A DNA stretch of 64,000 nucleotides from Pseudobdellovibrionaceae bacterium (GTDB lineage: Bacteria > Bdellovibrionota > Bdellovibrionia > Bdellovibrionales > Bdellovibrionaceae). The stretch lies in the NCBI GenBank assembly GCA_019637955.1, contig JAHBUS010000005.1, positions 186,001-250,000 on the forward strand. Direction: 5' to 3'. Positions 18,160 through 32,559 of the stretch are shown piece after piece. The notes under the pieces are model-generated. The model was not told the DNA's origin. It searched no databases and saw nothing but the letters and a program-made list of their open reading frames with translations. Each line of letters starts with the position of its first letter. Positions within the stretch are counted from its first letter, which is position 1. A program made the translations under genes and the position numbers.

Positions 18160-19827
18160 CTACTTGGCCATCGCAACGGCGCTTTGCGCGGGTTTTGAAT
18201 CCCGCATAAAGATCTGCTGCTGAATCACGCCGAACAAAGTACTGACGAAAATGTAAAGCGTCAGACCGGCCGGCAAAGACAACGTGAACACCGAGAAGAT
18301 CAGGGGCATCCACTGCAGAATTTTCGCCTGCGCGGGGTCCATGGTCGTCGGGGTGATTTTTTGCTGAATGAACATCGTCGCGCCCATCAAAACGGGCAAG
18401 ACAAAGAAGGGATCTTTCACCGAGAGGTCATGGATCCACAAAATGAAAGGCGCTTGGTAGAGCTCGATACTTTGACCCAAAACTTGGTAGAGGGCGAAGA
18501 ACACCGGCATTTGCAGCAGCATGGGCAAACAGCCGCCAAGCGGGTTCACCTTTTGATCTCGCATCAACGCCATGGTCTCGCGGTTCATGGCCGTGGGATC
18601 GCTTTTGTAGCGCTCGCGGATCGACTGAAGCATGGGTTGGATTTTCTGCATCTTCTTCATCGACTTGTAAGACGTGATGTTGAAGGGAAGAACCAGCACT
18701 CGAACCAAGAGGGTCAAAAGAATGATCGAAAAGCCCCAGTTGCCGACAAAGCCGTAGAACCACTTCAGCACGATCAAAAGAATCTTTCCGATCGACGCGA
18801 AGAAACCGAAGTTCACGACATCACCCAGAACCGGATCCACTTTCTGCAAATCGGTCAAAGACTTCGGACCCGAGTAGGTTTTCCACTGAAAAGTCATCTG
18901 ATCTTTGATTTGCGCAGGCTTGTAGGTCACGAGCGCGGTCAGTTCTCCCTTGGCCGGCGCGATCAATTGCGCTTCGGGAGTGGTGTCCGATTGATCCACG
19001 AAGGCCGAGGTAAAGTAGTGCGAACTCATCGCCACCAAACCCACTTGTTGGAAATCTTTTTTCACGTCTTCGGATTCGCTCGAAGCATTGACGTGATCGA
19101 TGGTTCCTTGGTGTTTGACGACGAATTCTTGGTGTTCGGTCGAAGGCATCAAGAATGATGATTTACCGCCAGGGTGTTTTTTCTCAGGGAGCAGAACGGT
19201 CAGACCTTTGAAGTCCGCGGGCGCGTTCAGGACGCGCACCAACGAGCTCCATGAGCTGGTTTCGGGATGAAAATTCAGCTCGTTCTCGATGGTCATGGCA
19301 CCCACCGAAGCCGTGCCCTTCAGCGAGGTTTCGCTGATTTTCTGAATGTTGAAATCCAGTTTTTGCTCACGCCCGGCCAGGCCCACTTCAAAAAGACCGC
19401 TGGTGTCCGAGACGCCCATGACGACCGGTTTTTTCTCACGGTCGGTGTAACTACGAACGGTCAAATTGCGAAGGCCCATCCCCTTGGACGAGACGTCGAA
19501 GGCCAATCGGTCATTTTCAAAAGAGACCTTGGATTCAGTTTGTGTCGGAACCACGGCCGAGCTGTCGGTGGGCGAGGTGGCCTTGAGCGGAGCTTGAGGA
19601 TTCGGAGCCGTTGTCCCGGCAGCGGGAGCAGCCGCGGCGTTCGCCGAACCTGCAGCTGAACCTTCACCCGAACCTTCAACGGGAGCCGTCACGGTCTCCT
19701 TCTTCTTGTAGAAATCAGGGTATTTGTGTTCGAGGTACTTCTGCCATCCGAAGAACAGAACGCCGACCAAAACGACCGCAATGATCGTTTTCGAATCAAA
19801 GAAGGACTTCTCATTTTGTGAACTCAT
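18160..19827 (-). CDS. yidC: Membrane protein insertase YidC
   Basis: A 555-residue Gram-negative-type YidC, inserting inner-membrane proteins alone or with SecYEG. The N-terminal membrane anchor is about 12-30 (TIIAVVLVGVLFFGW). An Ala/Pro/Thr-rich linker and a large periplasmic beta domain (about 90-330) follow. The conserved C-terminal five-helix core contains the hydrophilic-groove Arg in LLVRVLVLPF and the signature GGCLPMLLQMPVFFALYQ. It overlaps the yidD stop by 17 bases. Confidence 0.98.
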   Translation of the reverse strand: MSSQNEKSFFDSKTIIAVVLVGVLFFGWQKYLEHKYPDFYKKKETVTAPVEGSGEGSAAGSANAAAAPAAGTTAPNPQAPLKATSPTDSSAVVPTQTESKVSFENDRLAFDVSSKGMGLRNLTVRSYTDREKKPVVMGVSDTSGLFEVGLAGREQKLDFNIQKISETSLKGTASVGAMTIENELNFHPETSSWSSLVRVLNAPADFKGLTVLLPEKKHPGGKSSFLMPSTEHQEFVVKHQGTIDHVNASSESEDVKKDFQQVGLVAMSSHYFTSAFVDQSDTTPEAQLIAPAKGELTALVTYKPAQIKDQMTFQWKTYSGPKSLTDLQKVDPVLGDVVNFGFFASIGKILLIVLKWFYGFVGNWGFSIILLTLLVRVLVLPFNITSYKSMKKMQKIQPMLQSIRERYKSDPTAMNRETMALMRDQKVNPLGGCLPMLLQMPVFFALYQVLGQSIELYQAPFILWIHDLSVKDPFFVLPVLMGATMFIQQKITPTTMDPAQAKILQWMPLIFSVFTLSLPAGLTLYIFVSTLFGVIQQQIFMRDSKPAQSAVAMAK

Positions 19828-20086
19828 GGTGACCTCTTACGCAGCAAAACGGCGTGTGATGTTCAGGAACGGGATCGAATCCCGAAGGACCGCCCGGACG
19901 GCACTTCAAAAGGCGCGCGCCCGTGAGCGAAAATGCGCTCAAGAAGCTGTGTTTTTTGAAGGCTTCCGAGGCGTATTCAGAGCAAGACGGATGAAAACGG
20001 CAAGCGCCGCCAAGATGGGGCGCTAAAACCAAACGGTAAATTTCAATGAGCAGAAGAGCCGTTTTTTGAGAGGCGCGTGCGAACAA
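19811..20086 (-). CDS. yidD: Membrane protein insertion efficiency factor YidD
   Basis: A small protein of the YidD family that assists YidC-dependent insertion. The hallmark [26 protein letters not shown] segment is present with both conserved Cys, followed by RLLKCRPGGPSGFDPVPE. I place the start at the TTG at 20086, preceded by TAAAGG, giving 91 residues, close to the family norm (about 85). The open frame continues to an ATG at 20173 and another ATG at 20185, but those residues are a frame-shifted reading of rnpA. The gene overlaps rnpA by 44 bases with the chosen start. Confidence 0.88.
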   Translation of the reverse strand: MFARASQKTALLLIEIYRLVLAPHLGGACRFHPSCSEYASEAFKKHSFLSAFSLTGARLLKCRPGGPSGFDPVPEHHTPFCCVRGHHEFTK

Positions 20087-20426
20087 GTCCGAGACCTTTA
20101 GCGAAAGCCCGGTCGAACTCTGAATGTTCCAGGTCTTTGTAAAACCCTGGTTCCATCGGCCTAAAAACGACATTGATATCGGCACCCATTTGCAGGCCTT
20201 CTTTTAAAGCCTGTCTGAAAAATTCCCGCCCCCACCGACGCAGACGATTTCTGGTGACCGCTGTGCCTACTTTGCGACTGATCGTGAAGCCGAGACGGAG
20301 TTGTTCAGTCGATGATGCAACAGAAAAGAAGGTGACCCAGCGGCTGGGCGAGCATTTTTGACCCTCATTCTTGAGGTGAACAAAGTCTGCTCTGGTTCTT
20401 AGAATCCGAAGTCGATTATTTTCCAC
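20043..20426 (-). CDS. rnpA: Ribonuclease P protein component
   Basis: A 127-residue basic protein that binds the RNase P RNA for tRNA 5' maturation. The diagnostic RNR motif is present ([15 protein letters not shown], about 57-71), after [16 protein letters not shown]. It overlaps the rpmH stop region by 11 bases and yidD on the other side. The catalytic RNA is not in this window. Confidence 0.95.
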   Translation of the reverse strand: MENNRLRILRTRADFVHLKNEGQKCSPSRWVTFFSVASSTEQLRLGFTISRKVGTAVTRNRLRRWGREFFRQALKEGLQMGADINVVFRPMEPGFYKDLEHSEFDRAFAKGLGLVRTRLSKNGSSAH

Positions 20427-20565
20427 CGACAGCGATTGTCAGGCGTTTGCGGCCCTTGGCGCGACGAGCGGACAGAACTTTTTGTCCGCCTTTGGTCGCC
20501 ATGCGAGCGCGGAATCCGTGAGAAGTCTTACGACGTTTATTAGAGGGCTGGTAAGTACGTTTCAT
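20416..20565 (-). CDS. rpmH: 50S ribosomal protein L34
   Basis: A 49-residue very basic protein translated from the ATG at 20565. The start [20 protein letters not shown] is nearly identical to L34 from all bacteria, and the end is [15 protein letters not shown]. It is first in the rpmH-rnpA-yidD-yidC-khpB cluster. A sigma70-like promoter and a GC hairpin lie in its leader. Confidence 0.97.
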   Translation of the reverse strand: MKRTYQPSNKRRKTSHGFRARMATKGGQKVLSARRAKGRKRLTIAVGGK

Positions 20566-20646
20566 TCTGACTCCTACGACACGTAACGTCTTTTAGTCGG
20601 TTCTTAATAATAGTCACGCACCCAAAGGGGTGCTGGGAAAGGGGGC

Positions 20647-20675
20647 AATAAATCACAATGCGGCATCGTGGTCAA
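20647..20675 (-). promoter_or_regulatory. Candidate sigma70 promoter of the rpmH cluster
   Basis: On the minus strand TTGACC (20675-20670, five of six to consensus) and TTTATT (20652-20647, four of six) are separated by exactly 17 bases. Transcription would give an rpmH leader of about 75-80 nt carrying a 6-bp GC hairpin at 20618-20633 (GCACCC/GGGTGC). Confidence 0.45.
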
Positions 20676-20717
20676 CTGTTGAAAAGACCTGGCACATCGG
20701 TTAACCCCAGGCCGGAC

Positions 20718-20726
20718 TTATCCACA
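20718..20726 (+). promoter_or_regulatory. Consensus DnaA box upstream of dnaA
   Basis: Perfect TTATCCACA, 26 bases before the dnaA GTG. It could mediate DnaA autoregulation or be part of a split origin. Confidence 0.7.
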
Positions 20727-20752
20727 ATCACGAACGATGGAGGGGATCGCGC

Positions 20753-22174
20753 GTGGAACCGATGGAACACAATCAAAGCGAGCTCAATGCCGAATTTTGG
20801 GACCTGATCAAATCAAGAATTAAAGCCCGCAATCAGGAAAACAAACTGGTTGAGAGCTGGATCAATCCCATTCATTACGTTGAAACCCAGGGGTCTCTCG
20901 AGGTCCCGCGCATGGTTTTAAGCGTTCCCAGCGAATTTCACCGCTATTACGTGGTGGAATCGTTGCTGGAGACCATCTATTCCGAAATTTCCGAGGTTCA
21001 TCGGGGCCCGTTTGAATTGGACGTCATTATTAAGACGGCTCACGACAAACCGGCTCAGATCGAATTAACGGCCTATTCAGAACAGCAGTTTCAGACCCGC
21101 CCCGCCCCGGTTTTACCCCCGGCGCCTCCGTCAGGTCCGAACTCCCTGGATTTTTTGAACGCCAACTACACCTTTTCCACGTTTGTGGTGGGCCGAAACT
21201 CCGAGTTTGCCCACGCGGCTTGCTACAACGTGGCCCGCAATCCTGGTGAAGGTTACAATCCCCTGCTGATTTCGGGTCCGACCGGAATGGGGAAAACCCA
21301 CTTGCTTCACGCGGTGGGACACGAAATTAAGAACAACTTTCCGCACCTGAAGATCCTTTATATCGCGGCTGAACGGTTTCTGAATGAGTGCATCTACGCT
21401 ATGCGGCATGATCAGATGAACGCCTTCCGGCACAAGTACCGCGACAACTGCGACATCTTGCTTGTGGATGACCTTCAATTTATTGGACGCGGCGAGGCCA
21501 CCCAAGAAGAGTTCTTTCATACGGTCAACTCGTTTATTGAACGCCGAAAACAAGTCGTCTTGGCAAGTGACCGAATGCCCAAGGATATTTTGAAACTCGA
21601 TGACCGGAATCGCTCGCGTTTAGAGTGGGGCCTCGTTGTCGACATCCAAATGCCTGACTTTGAGACCCGCGTGGCCATCCTTCGCTACAAAGCCGAAAAG
21701 ATGAGTATGCGTTTGACCGAGGACGTCGTTGAATACATCGCCCGGATATCCAAACGCTCCATCCGTGAACTTGAAGGCAATTTGAAGAAGGTAAAGATGT
21801 TTAGCGAGCTTCAGGGCCTTCCCATTGACTACTCACTGGCCAAACGAGTCCTGACTACTCACGAAACTCAGACCACGTTGTCGATGGAGGATGTTCAAAA
21901 GATGGTGGCGGACCACTTCAAAGTGAAGATGACCGACCTTAAGTCCTCGTCACGTGCGAAGGTGATCGTCGTTCCCCGCCAAATTTCGATGTACCTGATC
22001 AAGAAGCATCTCGACAAACCGCTCACCGAGATCGGCCGGATCTTCGGAGACCGTGATCACACCACGGTGATGAATGCGATCGAGCGGGTCCAAGATCTAC
22101 AGGCGAAGGACATGGAAATTAAAAGTGATCTCGAAGAGTTAACAACCCGAATCCACAACATCACAGGGCTGTGA
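20753..22174 (+). CDS. dnaA: Chromosomal replication initiator DnaA
   Basis: A 473-residue AAA+ initiator that binds DnaA boxes and melts the origin. Domain I occupies about 1-90 and a Pro-rich linker lies near 120-130. The ATPase domain III has Walker A GPTGMGKTHLL (about 177-187) and Walker B LLVDDLQFIG (about 236-245). DNA-binding domain IV carries the signature DRDHTTVMNAIERV near 433-446. The GTG at 20753 is chosen because GGAGGGG sits seven bases before it; the next ATG is three codons in. dnaN follows after a 217-base gap that looks like an origin. Confidence 0.99.
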   Translation: MEPMEHNQSELNAEFWDLIKSRIKARNQENKLVESWINPIHYVETQGSLEVPRMVLSVPSEFHRYYVVESLLETIYSEISEVHRGPFELDVIIKTAHDKPAQIELTAYSEQQFQTRPAPVLPPAPPSGPNSLDFLNANYTFSTFVVGRNSEFAHAACYNVARNPGEGYNPLLISGPTGMGKTHLLHAVGHEIKNNFPHLKILYIAAERFLNECIYAMRHDQMNAFRHKYRDNCDILLVDDLQFIGRGEATQEEFFHTVNSFIERRKQVVLASDRMPKDILKLDDRNRSRLEWGLVVDIQMPDFETRVAILRYKAEKMSMRLTEDVVEYIARISKRSIRELEGNLKKVKMFSELQGLPIDYSLAKRVLTTHETQTTLSMEDVQKMVADHFKVKMTDLKSSSRAKVIVVPRQISMYLIKKHLDKPLTEIGRIFGDRDHTTVMNAIERVQDLQAKDMEIKSDLEELTTRIHNITGL

Positions 22175-22391
22175 ATGGGGATTGTGGATTCAGCTGTGGA
22201 CAGACATGGGGTTCAAAATGTGGATCATTTTAATCCCCAAAAACGCAGCGGTTCGGGGCGATTTGTAAGACGCCTCTGTCCACGGGGTTTTCTAAGTGTT
22301 TACTTGTGGTTGCCTAGTTTGCTAGGTTTTCCTCGCCCCTACGACAACGACGAATTATTTAAATAAATAATAAGAAGAGTAAGGATGGGAC
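22149..22391. other. Candidate oriC (dnaA-dnaN intergenic region)
   Basis: Three sites share the ATCCACA core: GAATCCACA at 22149-22157 (plus, in the dnaA tail), and its inverted forms TGTGGATTC at 22183-22191 and TGTGGATCA at 22219-22227. Weaker sites with GTCCAC cores lie at 22195-22203 and 22276-22284. An AT-rich stretch (about 22350-22381, ATTATTTAAATAAATAATAA) at the right end could be the unwinding element. The position beside dnaA and the divergence of gene direction nearby support an origin. None of these boxes is a full TTATCCACA match. Confidence 0.6.
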
Positions 22392-23501
22392 ATGAAAATT
22401 GAAATTGAGAAAAAAGATCTCATGGGTCTGATCAGCAAGACCCAGAACATCGTGGAGAAGCGAAACACGATGCCCATCCTGGTGAACGTGCTTTTGGAAG
22501 CCGAAGGAAATTTTTTAAAAGTCTTTGCCACGGATCTCGAAGTCAGTTTGACTGATTCCGCGAAGTGCAAAGTTCTTCAAGCGGGCAAGGTGGCGGTCAG
22601 CGCGAAGAGTCTTTTCGACATTTCGAAAGAACTCTCCGAGGGTTTGATCCAGTTCGTGAAGAAAGAAAACAACTGGCTCGAAATTAAGCAGGGCAAGTAC
22701 ACCTCGAAGATCGTGGGAATTAGCGCAGAAGAGTATCCGGTGTTTCCGACTTACACCGGGCAAGGCTTCTTGAAAATTCCGGCCGAAACGCTCAAGGACA
22801 TGATCGACAAAACGATCTACTCCGTTTCGAACGATGAAACCCGTTATCACCTCAACGGCGTTTACTTCGAGCAAAAGGGCGATGCTGGTTACTCGATGGT
22901 GGCGACGGATGGTCACCGTCTCTGCATGGTGAGTAAAAAACTGCCGGCTGAGCAGTTGCTGTCGTCGGGTCAAGGCGTGATCATCCCGCGCAAAGGGCTG
23001 TCCGAAATCAAAAAACTTCTCGAGTCTCTCGGGGGAGATTTTGAAATCGCGATCGAAGGTTCTCAGCTCATTGTGAGACATCAAACCACGACGCTCATGA
23101 TCCGCTTGATCGAGGGAAAATACCCGAACTACTCGCAGTTCATCCCTTCGAAATTGAAGCAGAAAATTCGCATCAACCGCGATGCTTTTTTGACTTCGCT
23201 TAAACGGGTTTCTTTGCTCGCCAATCAAAAATCCAAAGCCGTGACTTTGTCCCTCACCAACGGCCGCATGGAAATCTCTTCGACCAATCCCGAACTCGGC
23301 GATGCGAAAGAAGAGATCGAAGTGGGGTACGAGGGTTCGGATATGAAAATCGGTTTTAACGCAAAATACATCCAGGACGTGCTGACCGCGATTCAAGACG
23401 ATGAAGTCGATTTTGAAATCAACGATCAGCTCTCGCCCGGACTCATGCGCCCGCACAACGACCCGAACTACACGTGCGTGGTCATGCCGATGCGTATTTG
23501 A
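22392..23501 (+). CDS. dnaN: DNA polymerase III beta sliding clamp
   Basis: A 369-residue clamp that encircles DNA and tethers polymerase III. The three-domain repeat is evident from length and from conserved segments such as NTMPILVNVLLEA (about 24-36) and VATDGHRLCMVSK (about 175-187). The C-terminus is VVMPMRI, the normal end that closes the protein-binding pocket. It starts an apparent operon dnaN-recF-gyrB-gyrA with spacers of 9-13 bases. Confidence 0.99.
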   Translation: MKIEIEKKDLMGLISKTQNIVEKRNTMPILVNVLLEAEGNFLKVFATDLEVSLTDSAKCKVLQAGKVAVSAKSLFDISKELSEGLIQFVKKENNWLEIKQGKYTSKIVGISAEEYPVFPTYTGQGFLKIPAETLKDMIDKTIYSVSNDETRYHLNGVYFEQKGDAGYSMVATDGHRLCMVSKKLPAEQLLSSGQGVIIPRKGLSEIKKLLESLGGDFEIAIEGSQLIVRHQTTTLMIRLIEGKYPNYSQFIPSKLKQKIRINRDAFLTSLKRVSLLANQKSKAVTLSLTNGRMEISSTNPELGDAKEEIEVGYEGSDMKIGFNAKYIQDVLTAIQDDEVDFEINDQLSPGLMRPHNDPNYTCVVMPMRI

Positions 23502-23510
23502 TTTATCCGC

Positions 23511-27057
<3,547 letters not shown>

Positions 27058-27066
27058 GGTTAGGTT

Positions 27067-29550
<2,484 letters not shown>

Positions 29551-30348
29551 GGCCCGCGGTGTCGCTCTTGCCATGCTCCTGCTGGCGGCCCTTGCGGGCT
29601 GCGGCTCGAGCCTTGAGCGTGAGTATGACAACGGAGTTGAATCCGCTAAAAAGGGCCAGCACACGCTGGCCCTTTCCTCTTTTGATAAGGTTATTGCCCG
29701 TTCACCCGATTCACGTCTTGGACTGGATGCCGCCCGCGAAGCAGCCCGGGTCGCCTTTTTTGAGCTCAAAGATTTCAACCGCTCGGCCAAGTACTACGAA
29801 ATGATCGTTCTCGGTTCACCCGACGAGGCCGAACGTTTGAGCGCACAAAAGCAAATCACCGCCGTCTTTTTTGATCATCTCAGCAACTACGGTCGCGCCA
29901 TCGTCGAGATCAATAAGGTCCTTCCACTCGTGCGCGACCCGAGCGAGAAGCTGAAATATAAAATGGATCTGGCCCGGGCCTACTACTATCAAAACAACTT
30001 CTTTCAGGCCGAAATGGAAGTGGATGAATTCTTGCGCCTTTCAAAAAACGAAGACTTGAACTTTCAAATGCTTCTGCTGAAAGCCAATATCGTCTTGGCC
30101 CGTAAAGATCTGCAACGCGCGGCCGAGATCCTGAAAGAGATGATCAAGGCGAACCCCAAGAAAGCTCAGAAAGAAAACGTCGGGCTGACGTTGGCGGTCG
30201 CATACGAAGAAATGAAAGACTACAAAAAGGCGATCGAGACCTTGCAAGAGATCCGCGGCGATCACGCCATGCCCGATTACATCGATGTGCGGATCAAGCG
30301 ACTGCAAGAACGTGTCAAAAATCAGCCGGGAGCCCGAGGGTTTAGAAA

Positions 30349-30579
30349 ATGAAGCCGAATCGTTATCTTATTTTTGCCTCGATGGGCGTCGAACTTGTGG
30401 GTTTGATCATCGGTTGTTTGTTCATCGGCCAGGTGCTGGACGAAAAGTTCGGAACCAAAGGTTTGATGGTGATCTTTTTTTCGATCGCCAGCCTTGTCGG
30501 CTGGTTCGTTCATTTGATCTTCTTGCTCAAGCGGATCGACCGGATGGAAGAGCAGGATGCTAAGCGACCAAAGCTTTGA
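30349..30579 (+). CDS. AtpZ/AtpI-type small membrane protein of the F-ATPase
   Basis: A 76-residue protein with two membrane helices (about 7-28 and 40-61) separated by the short loop DEKFGTKG, a layout typical of the AtpZ/ATPase_gene1 family that accompanies F0 genes and helps c-ring assembly or ion uptake. It overlaps the upstream lipoprotein gene by four bases. It is separated from atpI-atpB-atpE by a LysR gene on the other strand and an unknown exported-protein gene. Its last 20 bases overlap the end of the LysR gene. Confidence 0.78.
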   Translation: MKPNRYLIFASMGVELVGLIIGCLFIGQVLDEKFGTKGLMVIFFSIASLVGWFVHLIFLLKRIDRMEEQDAKRPKL

Positions 30580-31429
30580 TCTTGGCCGTTTTTTCGGAGC
30601 CATTTCGGCAAATTGAGTAAATCGAAAATTTCAGGTCGCGGAACTCATGCTTGAGGCGCAGGTCTCCGGCGGCGACGTCCTGTTTGACGTAAGCCAGAGG
30701 CAGAAGCGCCATGGAGCCTGGCGTGAGCCGCAGCAGCTCTTTGAGGGCCTCGGCCGAGGCGACCTCTTGCACGCGAATTTCGCGGTTCTGCTTCTCGAGC
30801 CATTTCTTGACCGAAGACTGTTCCAAAAGCGAGGAGCTCAGCACGAAAAAGGGGGCTCCTTCAAGAAACCCCAAATCCCCCTTGGCCGAGCGCCGCTGTT
30901 TGAAACTCTCGACCACGGCGTAAGCGGAACTCTGGAGCTCTCGAATCATCAGCTTTCGTTCGGTGTTTTGGGAGGGGCGAGTGTTGCTGTAAACAACATC
31001 AAGCTTCCGTTCGAGCAGCCGTGGGACCAACTCTTGGAGGGGTCCCGATTCGATCTTGAAAGAGTCCCGATGCGCGCGCCATCGAGGTTGCAGAATCTTT
31101 TGTAGAGCATCCACCGGAAAATCCCACGCCAATCCCAACCGTGTGCGCTCCTCAAATTCTTGAGGAGCCTTCACGAGCGCCCGGAGCAAGTTTTCTCCGC
31201 CCGTGAAGATGTCATCGCAGTAGGACTTGGCCGTTTCCCCATCCGCCGTGAGCTCAAAAGTCTTGGGCCCGCGGACGATGAGTTTCTTTCCGATTTGTTT
31301 TTCGAGCGACTGAATTTGCAGGCTGACGGCGGACTGTGAAAGTCCCAGTTTCTTTGACGCCTTCGAAAAGCCGCGTTCATTCGCCGCCGTCCAGAAGTAG
31401 TAAAGATGCAAGTAGTTCAAACCCGTCAT
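30560..31429 (-). CDS. LysR-family transcriptional regulator (NhaR-like N-terminus)
   Basis: A 289-residue LysR regulator. The winged helix-turn-helix occupies about 5-64, with the reading helix SKASKKLGLSQSAVSLQIQS followed by LEKQIGKKLIVR. The opening LNYLHLYYFWTAANERG resembles NhaR, which controls a Na+/H+ antiporter in E. coli. The rest is a periplasmic-binding-like effector domain. No antiporter gene is adjacent. It is convergent with the AtpZ-like gene and divergent from the exported-protein gene across an AT-rich region. The effector and targets cannot be read from sequence. Confidence 0.9.
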   Translation of the reverse strand: MTGLNYLHLYYFWTAANERGFSKASKKLGLSQSAVSLQIQSLEKQIGKKLIVRGPKTFELTADGETAKSYCDDIFTGGENLLRALVKAPQEFEERTRLGLAWDFPVDALQKILQPRWRAHRDSFKIESGPLQELVPRLLERKLDVVYSNTRPSQNTERKLMIRELQSSAYAVVESFKQRRSAKGDLGFLEGAPFFVLSSSLLEQSSVKKWLEKQNREIRVQEVASAEALKELLRLTPGSMALLPLAYVKQDVAAGDLRLKHEFRDLKFSIYSICRNGSEKTAKIKALVA

Positions 31430-31540
31430 AAGTAAATGATTTATATTTTAAATACTAATTGCAACAACTATTTATAAAATAAATTCTTCCACAATGACCA
31501 CAAAGTTATCCACAGCGCTTGATGTGGAAAAGTTCTTGGA
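31430..31540. promoter_or_regulatory. AT-rich segment with three DnaA boxes between divergent genes
   Basis: About 31430-31485 is strikingly AT-rich compared with the surrounding GC-rich genes. Next to it are TCTTCCACA (31485-31493, one mismatch), a perfect TTATCCACA (31506-31514) and an inverted TGTGGAAAA (31523-31531, perfect to TTWTNCACA). It also must hold the promoters of the LysR gene and the exported-protein gene. It may be a DnaA titration/regulatory site, or part of an origin. Confidence 0.5.
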
Positions 31541-31570
31541 TTGCGTGGAGAAGTGCGCGAGATTGCGCTC

Positions 31571-32107
31571 ATGATTCAGATTCTTCTTTCAATTCTGGTG
31601 GCACCGGCTCTCGCACAGTTCGACTGCGCGGATTCAAAGCCGTTCAAAATCGTAGACACACAAAACGCGCACGTGGATGTCGCCCGCTTTTTCTGGACCG
31701 ATCAGGCCGGTCAAAAAATCGAAGACGCCGAAGAGATTTGTTCGATGACGGTGTCGATCCCGACCTACGATATTCGTGGCCGTGAAGAAGAGGCCTACTG
31801 GTGTCTCAAGGGTTCAAGCGACCAAGTGGTCTCATGTCCGATGATGATGGACGGTGAAAAATCGCAAGTTTTCGTCTTGCCGGCGGTTTGGATTCGGCAT
31901 TTGGCCACGGGAACCGATCTGCGCGATTCGCACTTTCATGCCTATGTCGTTTCTGAGGCGGTCCCCACAGCATTTCGCCAAGATGTTTTTGCGCGGGTTC
32001 AATTGGAAGATCTCAAGCCCGTCCCCCTTCGCCTGGACGGGGCTCATAAAGACGGCGAGCCGGCGTATCGCGACGGCTACTATGTCATGGTCCGTTTTCA
32101 GCCTTAA
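31571..32107 (+). CDS. Exported hypothetical protein
   Basis: A 178-residue protein with a short signal peptide (IQILLSILVAPALAQ) from the ATG at 31571; an in-frame start ten codons earlier is less likely. The mature part has four Cys (near 18, 58, 77 and 85) that could form disulfides, and no motif I recognise. It lies between the LysR regulator and atpI, downstream of the DnaA-box cluster. It may be under LysR control because of its divergent placement, but this is only positional. Confidence 0.65.
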   Translation: MIQILLSILVAPALAQFDCADSKPFKIVDTQNAHVDVARFFWTDQAGQKIEDAEEICSMTVSIPTYDIRGREEEAYWCLKGSSDQVVSCPMMMDGEKSQVFVLPAVWIRHLATGTDLRDSHFHAYVVSEAVPTAFRQDVFARVQLEDLKPVPLRLDGAHKDGEPAYRDGYYVMVRFQP

Positions 32108-32179
32108 GGTCGCAGGTTGGTGCTTATTTTTTAAACACACGATTGCCAGAACCTCCCGGCTTATGAGATAGACCCGGCC

Positions 32180-32545
32180 ATGAAAAACTTTTTCCTGTTT
32201 CAGTTGGGTCTCTTGGCTGTCGGCAGCCTTCTCGTGGCTTGGATGACGGACTGGTATGGAGCGTTATCCTATGGAATTGGCTGCCTTTTCATCTTTGGCA
32301 GCTCGGCCTTGTCGGCCTGGCTTTGGAGCCGCCTGATCGCCAAAAAACTCGTTGCGGTCGCCCTTCTCATCATTGTATTCAAATATGCGATTTTCGGACT
32401 GATTTTGTACAAGATCCTGCTCACGAGCTGGATTCATCCTTTGGCCTTTTCGGCCGGGATTTCCAACATCGTGCTGGCCGCGCTCTTGGCGGCACTCACG
32501 TCTGAAGACAAAGACAATGCAGGTGAAGAACCTGCGGCCTCGTAA
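32180..32545 (+). CDS. atpI: ATP synthase subunit I (AtpI)-like membrane protein
   Basis: A 121-residue protein with four hydrophobic segments (about 7-22, 30-48, 55-77 and 86-104), the length and topology of AtpI, which assists c-ring assembly. The sequence family is poorly conserved; the assignment rests on topology and on its place 14 bases upstream of atpB and atpE. The 72 bases upstream hold no obvious gene. Confidence 0.78.
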   Translation: MKNFFLFQLGLLAVGSLLVAWMTDWYGALSYGIGCLFIFGSSALSAWLWSRLIAKKLVAVALLIIVFKYAIFGLILYKILLTSWIHPLAFSAGISNIVLAALLAALTSEDKDNAGEEPAAS

Positions 32546-32559
32546 AGGGAGTTGTTCAT

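Noticed and set aside
20087-20185. Upstream ATG starts for yidD
   Set aside because: The extra 29-33 residues are an out-of-frame reading of conserved rnpA and have no YidD similarity.
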